This document shows positions 41,247-50,946 of a DNA stretch of 64,000 nt, in pieces. Source of the stretch: JAWXBK01 sp034439975 (lineage in GTDB: Bacteria > Pseudomonadota > Alphaproteobacteria > Dongiales > Dongiaceae). The translations under genes and the position numbers were made by a program. The notes under the pieces are model-generated. The model did no database searches. It had not been told where the DNA came from and worked only from the letters and a program-made list of their open reading frames with translations. Within the stretch, counting starts at the first letter, position 1. Each line of letters starts with the position of its first letter. Where the stretch lies: NCBI GenBank assembly GCA_034439975.1, contig JAWXBK010000108.1, forward strand, positions 1 through 64,000. The letters are read 5' to 3'.

Positions 41247-42665
41247 TCAGAAAACCGGCTGGCCGTTGACCTGGACGTCACCGGTCGGCGTGACCACGAT
41301 CTTGTAACGGTCGACCGGCTCGCCACCGTCTTCGCTGCGCTCCGACGCGCTCGCGAGGTACATCAGCGCGCCCTGTAGCTGTTGCGCCTCGGGCCCGGTC
41401 GGCAGCGCCATAGCGCGCTCGGTCAAAACATCCAGATCGTAGATCGCGAGATCGAGCTTTGCCACGGCACCGAACATCGCATCCGGATCGACATCGACAA
41501 TGCCGTCCAGCGTCATCCGCGCATCCTTGAGCGCGAACTGCGTGCCCGAAAGATCGATCCTCGTATCCGCATTCGACAGCGCGGTCTGCAACGCCGATAA
41601 CACGAGCAGCGCCACGATATCCGCCTGCCCTTCGCCGGCCTGGGTCAGGTTGGGCGCCATCGCGGTGAGCGTCGAGGCAACCTGGCGGAACGGCACGTTG
41701 CTAAACACGACGTTTATGGTCGCCGAGACCGGCGCCATCAGCCCGGCCGTCGGATCGCCGGCAAAGGCCGTTTCCGCCATGGTCAGTTCTTCATAACCGA
41801 TCGCAAGATTCAGGCTGCCTGCTTCCTGATCGACGTCCGCGACGCCGAATGTCATCTGCATGCCGTTGAGCGAGAACTGCGGCACGCCGGCGGCATCCGC
41901 ATGTTCCATGTGGTCGAGCACGACGCTGCCGCGCACCGCAGTAAGGCTGTCGATCATCTGAACGATCGCACCCGACACATCGCCGCCAGTCTGCGCGGCC
42001 TGGTCGAGCGCATTCGACGCCTCGGTCCAGGCCTTGAGGTTCACGCCGGAGAATTCCGATTCAAGGCGAAGCCCTTCGAGCGCCGTTCGCTCGCCGCTGT
42101 CTTCAACCACCCGCATCGCATCGAAGGACATCGTGCCGGTCTGGTTGGTGCGCTCGGCGCTCGGATCTTCGGTTTCGAGCGTCGCCTGCACATTGTCGAA
42201 CTGCAGCGTGGGCTCGTTCGGGCTTTCCATCTGAACCGAGGGAAGCAGGACATCGACCGACACGAACGCCATCAGCGGCTTGTACCAGGTGCCGCTGGCA
42301 CGTTCGATATCGACCACCATCGTACCGGCCTCGGTACCGTCGGCGTCGCGCAGCGAGATGGGACTGTCCACCTCGGCGTCGTCGTACCGGATCATGTCGT
42401 CGTCGACCGGCGAGTGCAGGTAACGGAGCGTGCCGAGATGCATCTCCATGTCGGGTGCCGGTTTGACCACGGTGTCCGCGATCACAACGCGATAGCCATC
42501 GCCTTCGGATTCGACCGTCACCGCGCCATGCGTGAGATCGCCCGACGCCGTGAGCTTGGCGAGATTGGCTTCGGTCTCGGCCTGGATTTCGGCCGCCTGC
42601 TTGTCGTCGCAGCCCGTCAGAAGCAGTACCAGCAAGCTGCCTAGAACGACCAAGCGGAGTTTCAT
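41247..42665 (-). CDS. Lipoprotein resembling DUF945/YdgA family
   Basis: With ATG 42665 the 472-residue product has a lipoprotein signal (KLRLVVLGSLLVLLLTGCDD, Cys at about 19). The mature region is a long beta-rich chain with repeated short strands, for example YRVVIADTVVKPAPDMEMHL and SLNLAIGYEELTMAETAFAG. There is no catalytic motif. The pattern resembles DUF945 periplasmic proteins but the match is loose. It is divergent from the ferric-iron binding protein gene across 197 bases, so the Fur-type site there could affect both. Confidence 0.65.
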   Translation of the reverse strand: MKLRLVVLGSLLVLLLTGCDDKQAAEIQAETEANLAKLTASGDLTHGAVTVESEGDGYRVVIADTVVKPAPDMEMHLGTLRYLHSPVDDDMIRYDDAEVDSPISLRDADGTEAGTMVVDIERASGTWYKPLMAFVSVDVLLPSVQMESPNEPTLQFDNVQATLETEDPSAERTNQTGTMSFDAMRVVEDSGERTALEGLRLESEFSGVNLKAWTEASNALDQAAQTGGDVSGAIVQMIDSLTAVRGSVVLDHMEHADAAGVPQFSLNGMQMTFGVADVDQEAGSLNLAIGYEELTMAETAFAGDPTAGLMAPVSATINVVFSNVPFRQVASTLTAMAPNLTQAGEGQADIVALLVLSALQTALSNADTRIDLSGTQFALKDARMTLDGIVDVDPDAMFGAVAKLDLAIYDLDVLTERAMALPTGPEAQQLQGALMYLASASERSEDGGEPVDRYKIVVTPTGDVQVNGQPVF

Positions 42666-42814
42666 AACCTGCCCCTCTGTGCTCGCGATCTTTCCCGCTC
42701 GAATCGGGCAATCGCGCCGCACCATACCCCGGCATTCCAGGGCCGGAAACCGGAAGAAGCAGGCTTCGCCCCGCTTCGGCACCTCGTCCGACCTCCCTTT
42801 ATAGGTTGCGAATG

Positions 42815-42832
42815 GTTATCGTTATCATTATC
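42815..42832 (+). promoter_or_regulatory. Fur-box-like iron-responsive operator
   Basis: Three consecutive hexamers GTTATC GTTATC ATTATC (reverse: GATAAT GATAAC GATAAC) match the repeated GATAAT-type Fur consensus. The site lies 30 bases before ATG of the ferric-iron binding protein. Confidence 0.78.
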
Positions 42833-42862
42833 AATACCGCTGCAAACTACAAGGAGACCCCC

Positions 42863-43909
42863 ATGCCCGAACGCACATTTCATTCCTTGAGGCTAGGGCT
42901 TGTCGCCCTCGCCGCCAGCGCAGCGATCCTCTCACCAACCTTCGCTGCGCAGGCAGAGGATGTTCTCAACGTCTACACGACGCGTCAGGAAGTCCTGATC
43001 CAGCCGGTCCTCGATGCCTATCGGGCCGAGACAGGCACACAGGTCAACGTGATCTTCGCAAAGGAAGGCCTCGTCGAGCGCCTCAAGAGCGAAGGCGCCA
43101 ACAGCTTGGCCGACGTGCTGATCACCGCCGACGTCGGCTACATTCTCGATGCCGACAGTCAGGGAATGCTGCAGGCAATCGACTCCGACATCCTGAACGA
43201 GGCGATTCCGGAAGCCTATCGTCAGTCAGACGGTCGCTGGTACGGCTTCAGCCTGCGCGCGCGGCCGATCATGTACGCGGCCGACCGCGTCGATCCATCG
43301 GAGCTATCGACCTATGAAGACCTGGCCGATCCGAAATGGAAGGGCCGCATCTGCATCCGCTCGTCGTCCAACGTCTACAACCAGTCGCTGATCTCTTCGA
43401 TGATCCTCGCGAACGGTGCCGAAGCGACCCAGGAATGGGCCAACGCCTTCGTCTCCAACTTCGCGCGCGAACCGGACGGTGGCGACCGCGACCAGATCAA
43501 GGCCGTCGCAGCCGGTGAATGCGATATCGCTATCGCCAACACCTACTATCTCGGCGGCATGCTGCAGGCCGAAGACGAGCCCGACCAGATCGAGGCGGCG
43601 AAGGCCGTCCGCATCTTCTGGCCGAACCAGGACGATCGCGGCGTCCACGTCAACATCACCGGCGGTGGCGTCGCAGCCAACGCGCCGCATCGGGAAGAAG
43701 CCATCAGGTTCCTGGAATTCCTGGTGACGGACGAGGCGCAGCGGCTGTTCGCGGACGTCGTCAACGAATATCCGGTCCGTGCCGACATGGAGGCGAACGA
43801 CGTCGTCGCTTCGTTTGGCGAATACGAAGCCGATTCACTGCCGCTGGAAGAACTTGCCGAAGTTCGGCAGGAAGCCGTGCAGATCATGGATCGCGCCGGC
43901 TGGAAGTAA
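42863..43909 (+). CDS. Ferric-iron ABC transporter substrate-binding protein (FutA/FbpA type)
   Basis: The 348-residue protein has a Sec signal (LRLGLVALAASAAILSPTFA then AQAED). The mature start VLNVYTTRQEVLIQPVLDAY is typical of FutA-like Fe(III)-binding proteins. Tyrosine pairs seen in NTYYLGGMLQ are the iron ligands of this family; GGGVAANAPHREEAIRFLEF is conserved. No permease or ATPase adjoins it. AAGGAG lies 8 bases ahead of ATG 42863. The overlapping Fur-type site indicates induction under iron starvation. Confidence 0.92.
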   Translation: MPERTFHSLRLGLVALAASAAILSPTFAAQAEDVLNVYTTRQEVLIQPVLDAYRAETGTQVNVIFAKEGLVERLKSEGANSLADVLITADVGYILDADSQGMLQAIDSDILNEAIPEAYRQSDGRWYGFSLRARPIMYAADRVDPSELSTYEDLADPKWKGRICIRSSSNVYNQSLISSMILANGAEATQEWANAFVSNFAREPDGGDRDQIKAVAAGECDIAIANTYYLGGMLQAEDEPDQIEAAKAVRIFWPNQDDRGVHVNITGGGVAANAPHREEAIRFLEFLVTDEAQRLFADVVNEYPVRADMEANDVVASFGEYEADSLPLEELAEVRQEAVQIMDRAGWK

Positions 43910-43922
43910 CGTTCCGAGAAAA

Positions 43923-43950
43923 CCGTCGGGCCGTCGGCCCGATCGTTCTA
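43923..43950. terminator. Shared hairpin terminator between the iron-binding protein gene and putA
   Basis: TCGGGCC (43926-43932) pairs with GGCCCGA (43936-43942) around GTC. On the minus strand CGGTTTTC follows, and on the plus strand TCGTTCTA follows, so it better fits putA but can serve both convergent genes. Confidence 0.65.
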
Positions 43951-46900
43951 AATGCCCGGGCGGGGCGTTTCATCCTCTGCAAGCGAGAGGAGCGAGGCGT
44001 TCCCGCCCGCTGCCGTTGTATCGATCGTCAGCGTCCGTTCCGTGGCGAAGCGATGCAGATAACGCGGACCGCCCGCCTTCGGCCCGGTCCCCGACAGACC
44101 CTCGCCACCGAACGGCTGCGCCCCCACCACCGCTCCGATCATGTTGCGATTGACGTAGGCATTGCCGACGCGCAGCCGTCCCAGAACGCGCCGCACCGTG
44201 CTGTCGATCCGGCTGTGAATGCCAAGTGTGAGCCCATAACCGACGTCGTTGATGGAATCGAGTATCTGGTCGAGCCGCGCATCGTCGTAGCGCACGACAT
44301 GCAGGATCGGCCCGAACACCTCGCCCTCCAGCACCTCGATCCCGGAAATCTCGAAGGCCTGCGGCGCCAGATAGTGGCCGGGGGGCAGATCTTTGGGCAG
44401 CGCGACCGCAAAGATCGACTTTGCCTCCCTGCTCATGCGCACCGCGTGCGCCGCGAGATTGGTGCGCGCCTCCTCGTCGATCACCGGCCCGACATCGGTC
44501 GAAAGCCACGCCGGATCGCCGACCACGAGTTCCTTCATCGCGCCGGCCAGCATGTCGAGAATCTTGTCCGCCACATCGTCCTGCAGGAACAGCACGCGCA
44601 AAGCCGAGCAACGTTGCCCCGCGCTCTGGAACGACGAAATCAGAACGTCGCGCACGACCTGCTCGGGCAGCGCGGAGGAATCGACCAGCATTGCATTCTG
44701 CCCGCCGGTCTCGGCAATCAGCGGCACGATCGGGCCTTCGCGTGCGGCAAGCGATTGATGGATCGCGCGCGCCGTCTCGGTCGAGCCGGTGAATGCAACG
44801 CCGGCGATGCGCGAATCGGTGACGAGTTCTGCCCCGATTACCCCACCTTCGCCCGGCAGCAGATGCAACACATCGACGGGGATGCCGGCCCTGTGCATCA
44901 GCCGCACCGCGGCTGCGGCGATCAGCGGCGTCTGCTCGGCAGGCTTGGCGATGACCGCATTGCCGGCGACGAGCGCGGCGACGATCTGGCCGGTGAAGAT
45001 CGCGAGCGGGAAATTCCACGGCGAGATGCAGACGAACACGCCGCGCCCATGCAGCGCGATCTCGTTCCGCTCGCCGGTCGGCCCCGGTAGCTTCATCGGC
45101 GTGGTGAAATCGGCGCGCGCGCGGCTCGCGTAGTAGCGGCAGAAATCGACCGCCTCGCGCACCTCGGCCAGCGCATCGGCCAATGTCTTGCCACCTTCGC
45201 GAATGGCAATCGCCATCAGTTCGGCCCGGTTCGCCTCATAGAGAACGGCGATGCGATCGAGACAATCGGCGCGCTGCCCCGCGGGCGTTGCTTCCCAGTC
45301 GACCCAGGCACGGTGCGCCCGCGCCAGCGCATCCTCGACATCCGCGACTGTTCCTTCGACCACCTGCCCGATAGCCCGGCGCGTATCGGCCGGATCGAGG
45401 CTGGGCCGGGCTTTCCCCTCGCGCGCACGGCCGCCGACAATCGGTGCCGCGTGCCACGGCCCTTCTGGCATCGATGCGGCCAGCGGCACCAGCATGGCCG
45501 GATCGGTGAGGTCGATGCCCTTCGAATTCGTGCGGTCTGGCTGGAACAGATCGATCGGCAACGGAATTCCCGGATGCGGGATCGACGGCAGCGAGCGTAC
45601 GCGCGCGATCGGATCGGCGATGATCTCGTCGATCGGCGCGCTCTCATCGACGATCCGGTTCACGAAGGAAGTGTTCGCACCGTTTTCCAACAACCGGCGC
45701 ACCAGATAGGCCAGAAGATCCTCATGGCTGCCGACCGGCGCATAGATGCGGACCGCGCAACCGAGCCGCTCCGGCGGCGCCACCTCTTCGTAAAGCGCAT
45801 CGCCCATGCCGTGCAGCCGCTGGAACTCGAAATCATGGCGATTGCCGGCCAGTTCGAGGACCGTGGCCAGCGTGTGCGCGTTATGCGTCGCGAACTGGGG
45901 GTAGAAGGCATCCGGCTCAGCGAGCAGCTTCTTCGCGCAGGCGATGAAAGAGACGTCGGTCGATACCTTGCGCGTGTAGACCGGATAGCCTTCGAGCCCG
46001 CGTTCCTGCGCGAGCTTGATTTCGGTATCCCAATAGGCGCCCTTGACCAGCCGCACCATGAGCCGCCGCTTGCTGCGCCGCGACAGATCCGCGAGCCAGT
46101 CGATCAGCGCCGGCGCGCGCTTCTGATAGGCCTGCATGGCGAGGCCAAACCCGCCCCAGCCGGCGAGCGACGGATCGACGGCCACCGCCTCGATGACGTC
46201 GAGCGACAGATCGAGCCGGTCGGCTTCTTCGGCATCGATGGTGAAACCGATATTCGCGTTCTTCGCCTGCTTTGCGAGCGCCAGCAGCCTCGGCACCAGC
46301 TCGATCAACGCGCGATGGCGCTGCGCGAATTCGTAGCGGGGATGCAGTGCCGAAAGTTTGACCGAAATGCCGGGGCTCTCGATCGGACCGCGGTCGGGCG
46401 ACGCAGCGCCGATCGATGCAATCGCGTTTTCGTACGAAACCATGTAGCGATCGGCATCGCGCATGGTGCGCGCCGCCTCGCCCAGCATGTCATAGGAATA
46501 GCGAAAGCCCTTGGCCTCGAGCCGATTCGCGCGATCGAGCGCCTCGTCGATCGTGCGGCCCATCACGAATTGCCGGCCGAGAATGCGCATCGCCTGCGTT
46601 ACCGCCTGCCGGATAACGGGTTCGCCCGAGCGCGACAACAGACGCCCCAGAACTGCACCGAGATCGCCGCCATCGTCGCGATCGAGCCGCATGATGCGGC
46701 CGGTCAGCATGAGGGCCCAGGTCGAGGCGTTGACAAAAAGCGATTCACTGGATCCGACATGGCGCCGCCAGTCGACATCCTCGAGCTTGTCGCGGATCAG
46801 CCGATCGGCAGTATCGGCATCCGGCACACGCAGCAGCGCCTCCGCCAGACACATCAGCACCACGCCTTCGCGGCTCGAGAGCGCGTACTCATGCATGAAG

Positions 46901-47106
46901 GCATCGATGCCGCCATTCCCGAGGCGTTTCTCGCGCACCTCGCGCACGAAGGCGCGGGCCCGCTCGGCAATGCGATCGAGCGTCTCCGGCGGCAGCGCGG
47001 CCATGTCGATCAGCGCTTCGACGCAGCGTGTTTCGTCGGCCCGATGCAGGGCCCGGATACGGGCACGCAGCGGGTCGGGCGACGGCAGAGGATCGCGGAA
47101 GATCAT
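43948..47106 (-). CDS. putA: Bifunctional proline dehydrogenase / L-glutamate gamma-semialdehyde dehydrogenase
   Basis: The 1052-residue enzyme converts proline to glutamate in two steps. The N-terminal arm (about 1-110) lacks a ribbon-helix-helix DNA-binding domain, so it is not an autorepressor. The FAD barrel has LMVRLVKGAYWDTEIKLAQE and AVRIYAPVGSHEDLLAYLVR RLLENGANTSFVN. The dehydrogenase half contains CISPWNFPLAIFTGQIVAAL and the catalytic Cys in SFQSAGQRCSALRVLFLQ. The C-terminus, about 30 residues past the last ALDH motif, is short, so it is a type A or minimal form. Product channelling between the two active sites is a known family feature. Confidence 0.97.
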   Translation of the reverse strand: MIFRDPLPSPDPLRARIRALHRADETRCVEALIDMAALPPETLDRIAERARAFVREVREKRLGNGGIDAFMHEYALSSREGVVLMCLAEALLRVPDADTADRLIRDKLEDVDWRRHVGSSESLFVNASTWALMLTGRIMRLDRDDGGDLGAVLGRLLSRSGEPVIRQAVTQAMRILGRQFVMGRTIDEALDRANRLEAKGFRYSYDMLGEAARTMRDADRYMVSYENAIASIGAASPDRGPIESPGISVKLSALHPRYEFAQRHRALIELVPRLLALAKQAKNANIGFTIDAEEADRLDLSLDVIEAVAVDPSLAGWGGFGLAMQAYQKRAPALIDWLADLSRRSKRRLMVRLVKGAYWDTEIKLAQERGLEGYPVYTRKVSTDVSFIACAKKLLAEPDAFYPQFATHNAHTLATVLELAGNRHDFEFQRLHGMGDALYEEVAPPERLGCAVRIYAPVGSHEDLLAYLVRRLLENGANTSFVNRIVDESAPIDEIIADPIARVRSLPSIPHPGIPLPIDLFQPDRTNSKGIDLTDPAMLVPLAASMPEGPWHAAPIVGGRAREGKARPSLDPADTRRAIGQVVEGTVADVEDALARAHRAWVDWEATPAGQRADCLDRIAVLYEANRAELMAIAIREGGKTLADALAEVREAVDFCRYYASRARADFTTPMKLPGPTGERNEIALHGRGVFVCISPWNFPLAIFTGQIVAALVAGNAVIAKPAEQTPLIAAAAVRLMHRAGIPVDVLHLLPGEGGVIGAELVTDSRIAGVAFTGSTETARAIHQSLAAREGPIVPLIAETGGQNAMLVDSSALPEQVVRDVLISSFQSAGQRCSALRVLFLQDDVADKILDMLAGAMKELVVGDPAWLSTDVGPVIDEEARTNLAAHAVRMSREAKSIFAVALPKDLPPGHYLAPQAFEISGIEVLEGEVFGPILHVVRYDDARLDQILDSINDVGYGLTLGIHSRIDSTVRRVLGRLRVGNAYVNRNMIGAVVGAQPFGGEGLSGTGPKAGGPRYLHRFATERTLTIDTTAAGGNASLLSLAEDETPRPGI

Positions 47107-47242
47107 GGCTCCATTGTCTAGCCCGGCCGGTCTTTCCTGTCACCTGAACCGCCGGCTTCCCGCCGGCCGCACGGCAGCCAAGGCCGATTGCTATTTTCGC
47201 TGACAGTCGGACATGATGATGCCGGTATGACAAAGGGAGGCG

Positions 47243-47719
47243 ATGTCGATGCGCGTTCGGATCATGGCTCGGGTTGCGGCAGGGTTGCCGTTGGGCGTCC
47301 TGATGGGAATTTTCGCCCTCGCTTGGCCCGCCAGCGGTCAGGCCGACGGTGCCGAAGTCACCTGCCCGGCCGAGATCGAAGTCGTGCAGGAGCTGCGCGA
47401 ACCCCAGACCGAGTGGGCCGAGGGTGCGGAACCCTGGCCGAGCGAACTGGTCAATCTTGCGGTCTTTGACGGGCCGCCGGAAGAACTGTTTCAGCTCATT
47501 CACGACGAGGAAAGCGAAGACGGCGATACGGCCATGATCGCCTGGGACCTTGTCGCCAATGAGGGGCGCGGTTACTGGATCACCTGCCATTACGCCAACA
47601 CGCTGGTGACGCTGACGCGCGCGCTTCCGATGTCGGTCGCGCGCTGCGAAGTCGTATTCGAGACACAGATGCGCTATGCCGACGGCCGCGAGGTGGTGCG
47701 CTCGATGCGGTGCTTCTGA
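47243..47719 (+). CDS. Small secreted Cys-containing protein (possibly STY0301-like)
   Basis: The 158-residue product has an N-terminal signal (RVAAGLPLGVLMGIFALAWP then ASGQADG) and four mature cysteines, in EVTCPAEIEVVQ, YWITCHYAN, VARCEVVFET and SMRCF. The order CPxxI, a Trp-containing middle and GYWITCHY near the end recalls STY0301-family secreted proteins, but this is a weak recollection. GGGAGG precedes ATG 47243; a Met two codons later is possible. Function unknown. It is divergent from putA and converges on dnaE2. Confidence 0.65.
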   Translation: MSMRVRIMARVAAGLPLGVLMGIFALAWPASGQADGAEVTCPAEIEVVQELREPQTEWAEGAEPWPSELVNLAVFDGPPEELFQLIHDEESEDGDTAMIAWDLVANEGRGYWITCHYANTLVTLTRALPMSVARCEVVFETQMRYADGREVVRSMRCF

Positions 47720-47737
47720 GCACCGCGCAAATCCTTT

Positions 47738-50700
47738 TCAGTGAAAGTCGCGCGAGCGGTAGTCGGGCTCGCGACCGGGCCGTACGACTTCGTCGGCTCG
47801 TGCGAGCGCCGGGGGCAGAACAGGTCCGCCGGCCGCCAAAGTAACGAGGTCGGATGACAAATCGATCAGCCGGTCGGCGATCACATGGATCACCCGCCCC
47901 TCGCGCTGCAGCCGCCCGTCGACGCCCAAGAGTTTTGCACCGAGCATGATCGGCCGGAATCGTTCGAAGATCTTGGGCCAGATCACGATATTGGCGATGC
48001 CGGTTTCGTCTTCCAGCGTCGCGAAGATGACGCCGCTCGCCGTACCCGGTCGCTGCCGCACCAGCACGATCCCCGCCACACGCACGCGCCGATCGTTCCC
48101 GATACCGACCAGCCGCACCGCCTGGCGATAGCCGCGTTCCTCAATCGCCGGCCGCAGCAATGCCATCGGATGCTGCCGCAGCGTCATGCGCAATGTCGCG
48201 TAATCCAGCGACACATCCTCGCCGGCGGAAGCGGCCGGCAGCAGGACCGGCGCTTCCGGTCCTTCATCCGCTTCGCCGACTGCGGCGAATAGCGGCAAGG
48301 GGGCCGCCGGCAATCCCTTCACCGCCCACAAGGCTTCGCGCCGCCCGAGCCCGATCGAGCGGAACGCATCGGCCCGCGCAAGCCGCTCCAGCACGCCGCT
48401 GTCGAGACCGGCGCGACGGCGCAGCGCGAGCGGATCGTCGTAACCGTTGCCGCGTGCCGCAACCAGCCGCGCCGCGGCGGCCTCGTTCACACCCTTGATC
48501 TGCCGCAGGCCGAGCCGCAGTGCATAGCCGCCGACCGCACCGGATTCCGGTTCGAGCGTCGAGTCCCAGTCGCTGCGATTGACGTCGGCCTCGCGCACGA
48601 GGACGCCATGCTCGATTGCATCGCGCACGATCTGGGCCGGCGCGTAGAATCCCAACGGCTGGCTGTTCAGCAAGGCGCAGGCGAAGACCGCCGGATAGCG
48701 CCATTTCATCCAGGCCGAGACATAGACCAGCAGCGCGAAGCTTGCCGCGTGGCTTTCCGGGAAGCCGTAATCGCCGAACCCTTCGATCTGTCGAAAGCAG
48801 CGCTCGGCGAACTCGCGTTCGTAATTGTTCGCGACCATGCCGTCGATCAGCTTGTCCTTGAACGTATGAATCGTGCCGGCATGACGGAAGGTGGCCATCG
48901 CCCGGCGCAGCCCGTCGGCCTCATCCGGCGTGAAACCGGCCGCGACGATGGCGATCCGCATCGCCTGCTCCTGAAAGAGCGGCACGCCCAGCGTCTTGCC
49001 GAGTACGTTCTCAAGTTCCTTCGAGGGGAAGCTCACCACCTCCTCGCGATTTCGCCGCCGCAGATAGGGATGCACCATGTCGCCCTGGATCGGGCCCGGC
49101 CGCACGATCGCGACCTCGATGACGAGATCGTAGAAATTTCTGGGCTTGAGGCGCGGCAGCATCGCCATCTGTGCGCGGCTCTCGACCTGAAAAACGCCGA
49201 TCGAATCCGCACGGCACAGCATGTCGTAAACCTCTTTATCGTCTTCCGGCACGGAGGCCAGCGTGAAAGCCTTGCCCCAATGCCGGCGGATCAGTTCGAA
49301 GCCTTTGCCAAGGCAGGTCAGCATGCCGAGTGCCAGGATATCGACCTTGAGCATGCCGAGCGCATCGAGATCGTCCTTGTCCCACTCGATGACGGTACGC
49401 CCTTCCATCGCGGCGTTCTCGATCGGCACCAGTTCGGAGAGCGGCCCCTCGGTCATGACGAAACCACCGACATGCTGCGAAAGATGGCGCGGCGTGCCGA
49501 TCAGTTCCCGGGTACGCGCGATCGTCTGTGCCATGCGCCGCTCTTTCGGGTCGAGCCCGAGTTCGCGCACCCGCGCCTCGGCCACGCCCTCCTCGCTCCA
49601 GCCCCAGATCTGGCCGGCGATCCGGTCGACCAGATCGAGCGACAGGCCCATCGCCTTGCCGGTCTCGCGGACTGCCGAGCGGCTGCGATAACAGATCACC
49701 GTGGCGGCGAGCCCGGCGCGATCGCGGCCGTATTTCTCGTAGACATGCTGGATCACCTCTTCGCGCCGCTCATGCTCGAAATCGACATCGATGTCGGGCG
49801 GCTCGTTGCGCGCCGCGCTGACGAAACGCTCGAACAGGAGATCGTGGTGGGCGGGATCGATCGAGGTGACGCCGAGGCAATAACAGACTGCGGAATTGGC
49901 CGCCGAGCCGCGACCCTGGCAGAGGATTCCCTTCTCGCGGGCGAAAGCGACGAGATCGTGTACGGTGAGGAAATAGGCGGCATAGCCGAGTTTGCCGATC
50001 AGCGTCAGCTCATGCCGGATCGTTTGCGCGACCTTGTCGGGCACACCTTGGGGATAGCGATCGCGCGCACCGAGCGCCGTCAGATGTTCGAGCTCCTGCT
50101 GCGGCGTGCGGCCTTCCTGCGTGAGCTCCCTGGGATATTCGTAGCGCAACTCGTTAAGGCTGAAGCGGCAGCGCGCCGCGATCTCGACGCTATGCGCCAG
50201 CGCTTCGGGATGATCCGCGAACAGCCGCGCCATCTCGCCGGGGTTTTTGAGATGCCGCTCGGCGTTCGGTTCCAGCCGGTGTCCCGCCGCATCGATCACG
50301 ACATGCTCGCGGATGCAGGTGACGAGGTCGTGCAGTTCGCGCCGCCCGGCCGTGTGATAGAGCGCATCGCCGACCGCGACCAACGGCGCCCCCGTTTCAC
50401 TCGCCAGCGTTGCCCGCGCGGCGATGCGGCGGCGATCGTCGCCCTGCAAACGATGCCAGGCGGCCAGATACACGCTGCCGGGAAAACTCTCGACCAGCGC
50501 GCGCAGGCGATCGGCATCGACGCTGTCGGGCGCCGCCTTTTCCTCGAGAGGCGGCAAGGACAGAACGATGAAGATCTGTCCCGCGCCATGCGCAAGCATA
50601 TCGGCGAAACTGAGACGGCATTCGCCCTTGGGCGCGCGGCGGCGGCCGAGCGTGATCAGGCGCGAGAGCCGACCATAGGCAGCGCGATCGGTCGGCAATG

Positions 50701-50938
50701 CGATCACCGCCGCCTTGTCGTCGAGTTCGAGCCGTACCGCCGGAATGAAGGCGAAACCGGACTCGCGCGCCTGCTGATGCGCCCGCACCACGCCCGCGAA
50801 ACTGTTGATGTCGGCAAGCGCGAGCGCCTTAAGCCCGAGTTCGTGTGCCTGCTCTATCAGCTCTTCGGGATGCGAGGCACCGCGCAGGAAGCTGAAATTG
50901 CTGATACAGGCGAGTTCGGCATAAGCGGGACCCGGCAT
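47738..50938 (-). CDS. dnaE2: Error-prone DNA polymerase III alpha subunit DnaE2 (ImuC)
   Basis: The 1066-residue C-family polymerase starts with the PHP domain AYAELACISNFSFLRGASHP EELI. The polymerase core carries PDIDVDFEHERREEVIQHVY with the catalytic Asp pair and GRGSAANSAVCYCLGVTSID. A C-terminal OB-fold reads VRVAGIVLVRQRPGTASGVI. Together with the lack of replicative tau-binding and proofreading parts, this marks DnaE2, which copies past lesions during SOS mutagenesis. ATG 50938 starts 8 bases after the imuB stop. The frame is open to 51085, inside imuB. Confidence 0.96.
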   Translation of the reverse strand: MPGPAYAELACISNFSFLRGASHPEELIEQAHELGLKALALADINSFAGVVRAHQQARESGFAFIPAVRLELDDKAAVIALPTDRAAYGRLSRLITLGRRRAPKGECRLSFADMLAHGAGQIFIVLSLPPLEEKAAPDSVDADRLRALVESFPGSVYLAAWHRLQGDDRRRIAARATLASETGAPLVAVGDALYHTAGRRELHDLVTCIREHVVIDAAGHRLEPNAERHLKNPGEMARLFADHPEALAHSVEIAARCRFSLNELRYEYPRELTQEGRTPQQELEHLTALGARDRYPQGVPDKVAQTIRHELTLIGKLGYAAYFLTVHDLVAFAREKGILCQGRGSAANSAVCYCLGVTSIDPAHHDLLFERFVSAARNEPPDIDVDFEHERREEVIQHVYEKYGRDRAGLAATVICYRSRSAVRETGKAMGLSLDLVDRIAGQIWGWSEEGVAEARVRELGLDPKERRMAQTIARTRELIGTPRHLSQHVGGFVMTEGPLSELVPIENAAMEGRTVIEWDKDDLDALGMLKVDILALGMLTCLGKGFELIRRHWGKAFTLASVPEDDKEVYDMLCRADSIGVFQVESRAQMAMLPRLKPRNFYDLVIEVAIVRPGPIQGDMVHPYLRRRNREEVVSFPSKELENVLGKTLGVPLFQEQAMRIAIVAAGFTPDEADGLRRAMATFRHAGTIHTFKDKLIDGMVANNYEREFAERCFRQIEGFGDYGFPESHAASFALLVYVSAWMKWRYPAVFACALLNSQPLGFYAPAQIVRDAIEHGVLVREADVNRSDWDSTLEPESGAVGGYALRLGLRQIKGVNEAAAARLVAARGNGYDDPLALRRRAGLDSGVLERLARADAFRSIGLGRREALWAVKGLPAAPLPLFAAVGEADEGPEAPVLLPAASAGEDVSLDYATLRMTLRQHPMALLRPAIEERGYRQAVRLVGIGNDRRVRVAGIVLVRQRPGTASGVIFATLEDETGIANIVIWPKIFERFRPIMLGAKLLGVDGRLQREGRVIHVIADRLIDLSSDLVTLAAGGPVLPPALARADEVVRPGREPDYRSRDFH

Positions 50939-50946
50939 TGCCGCAA

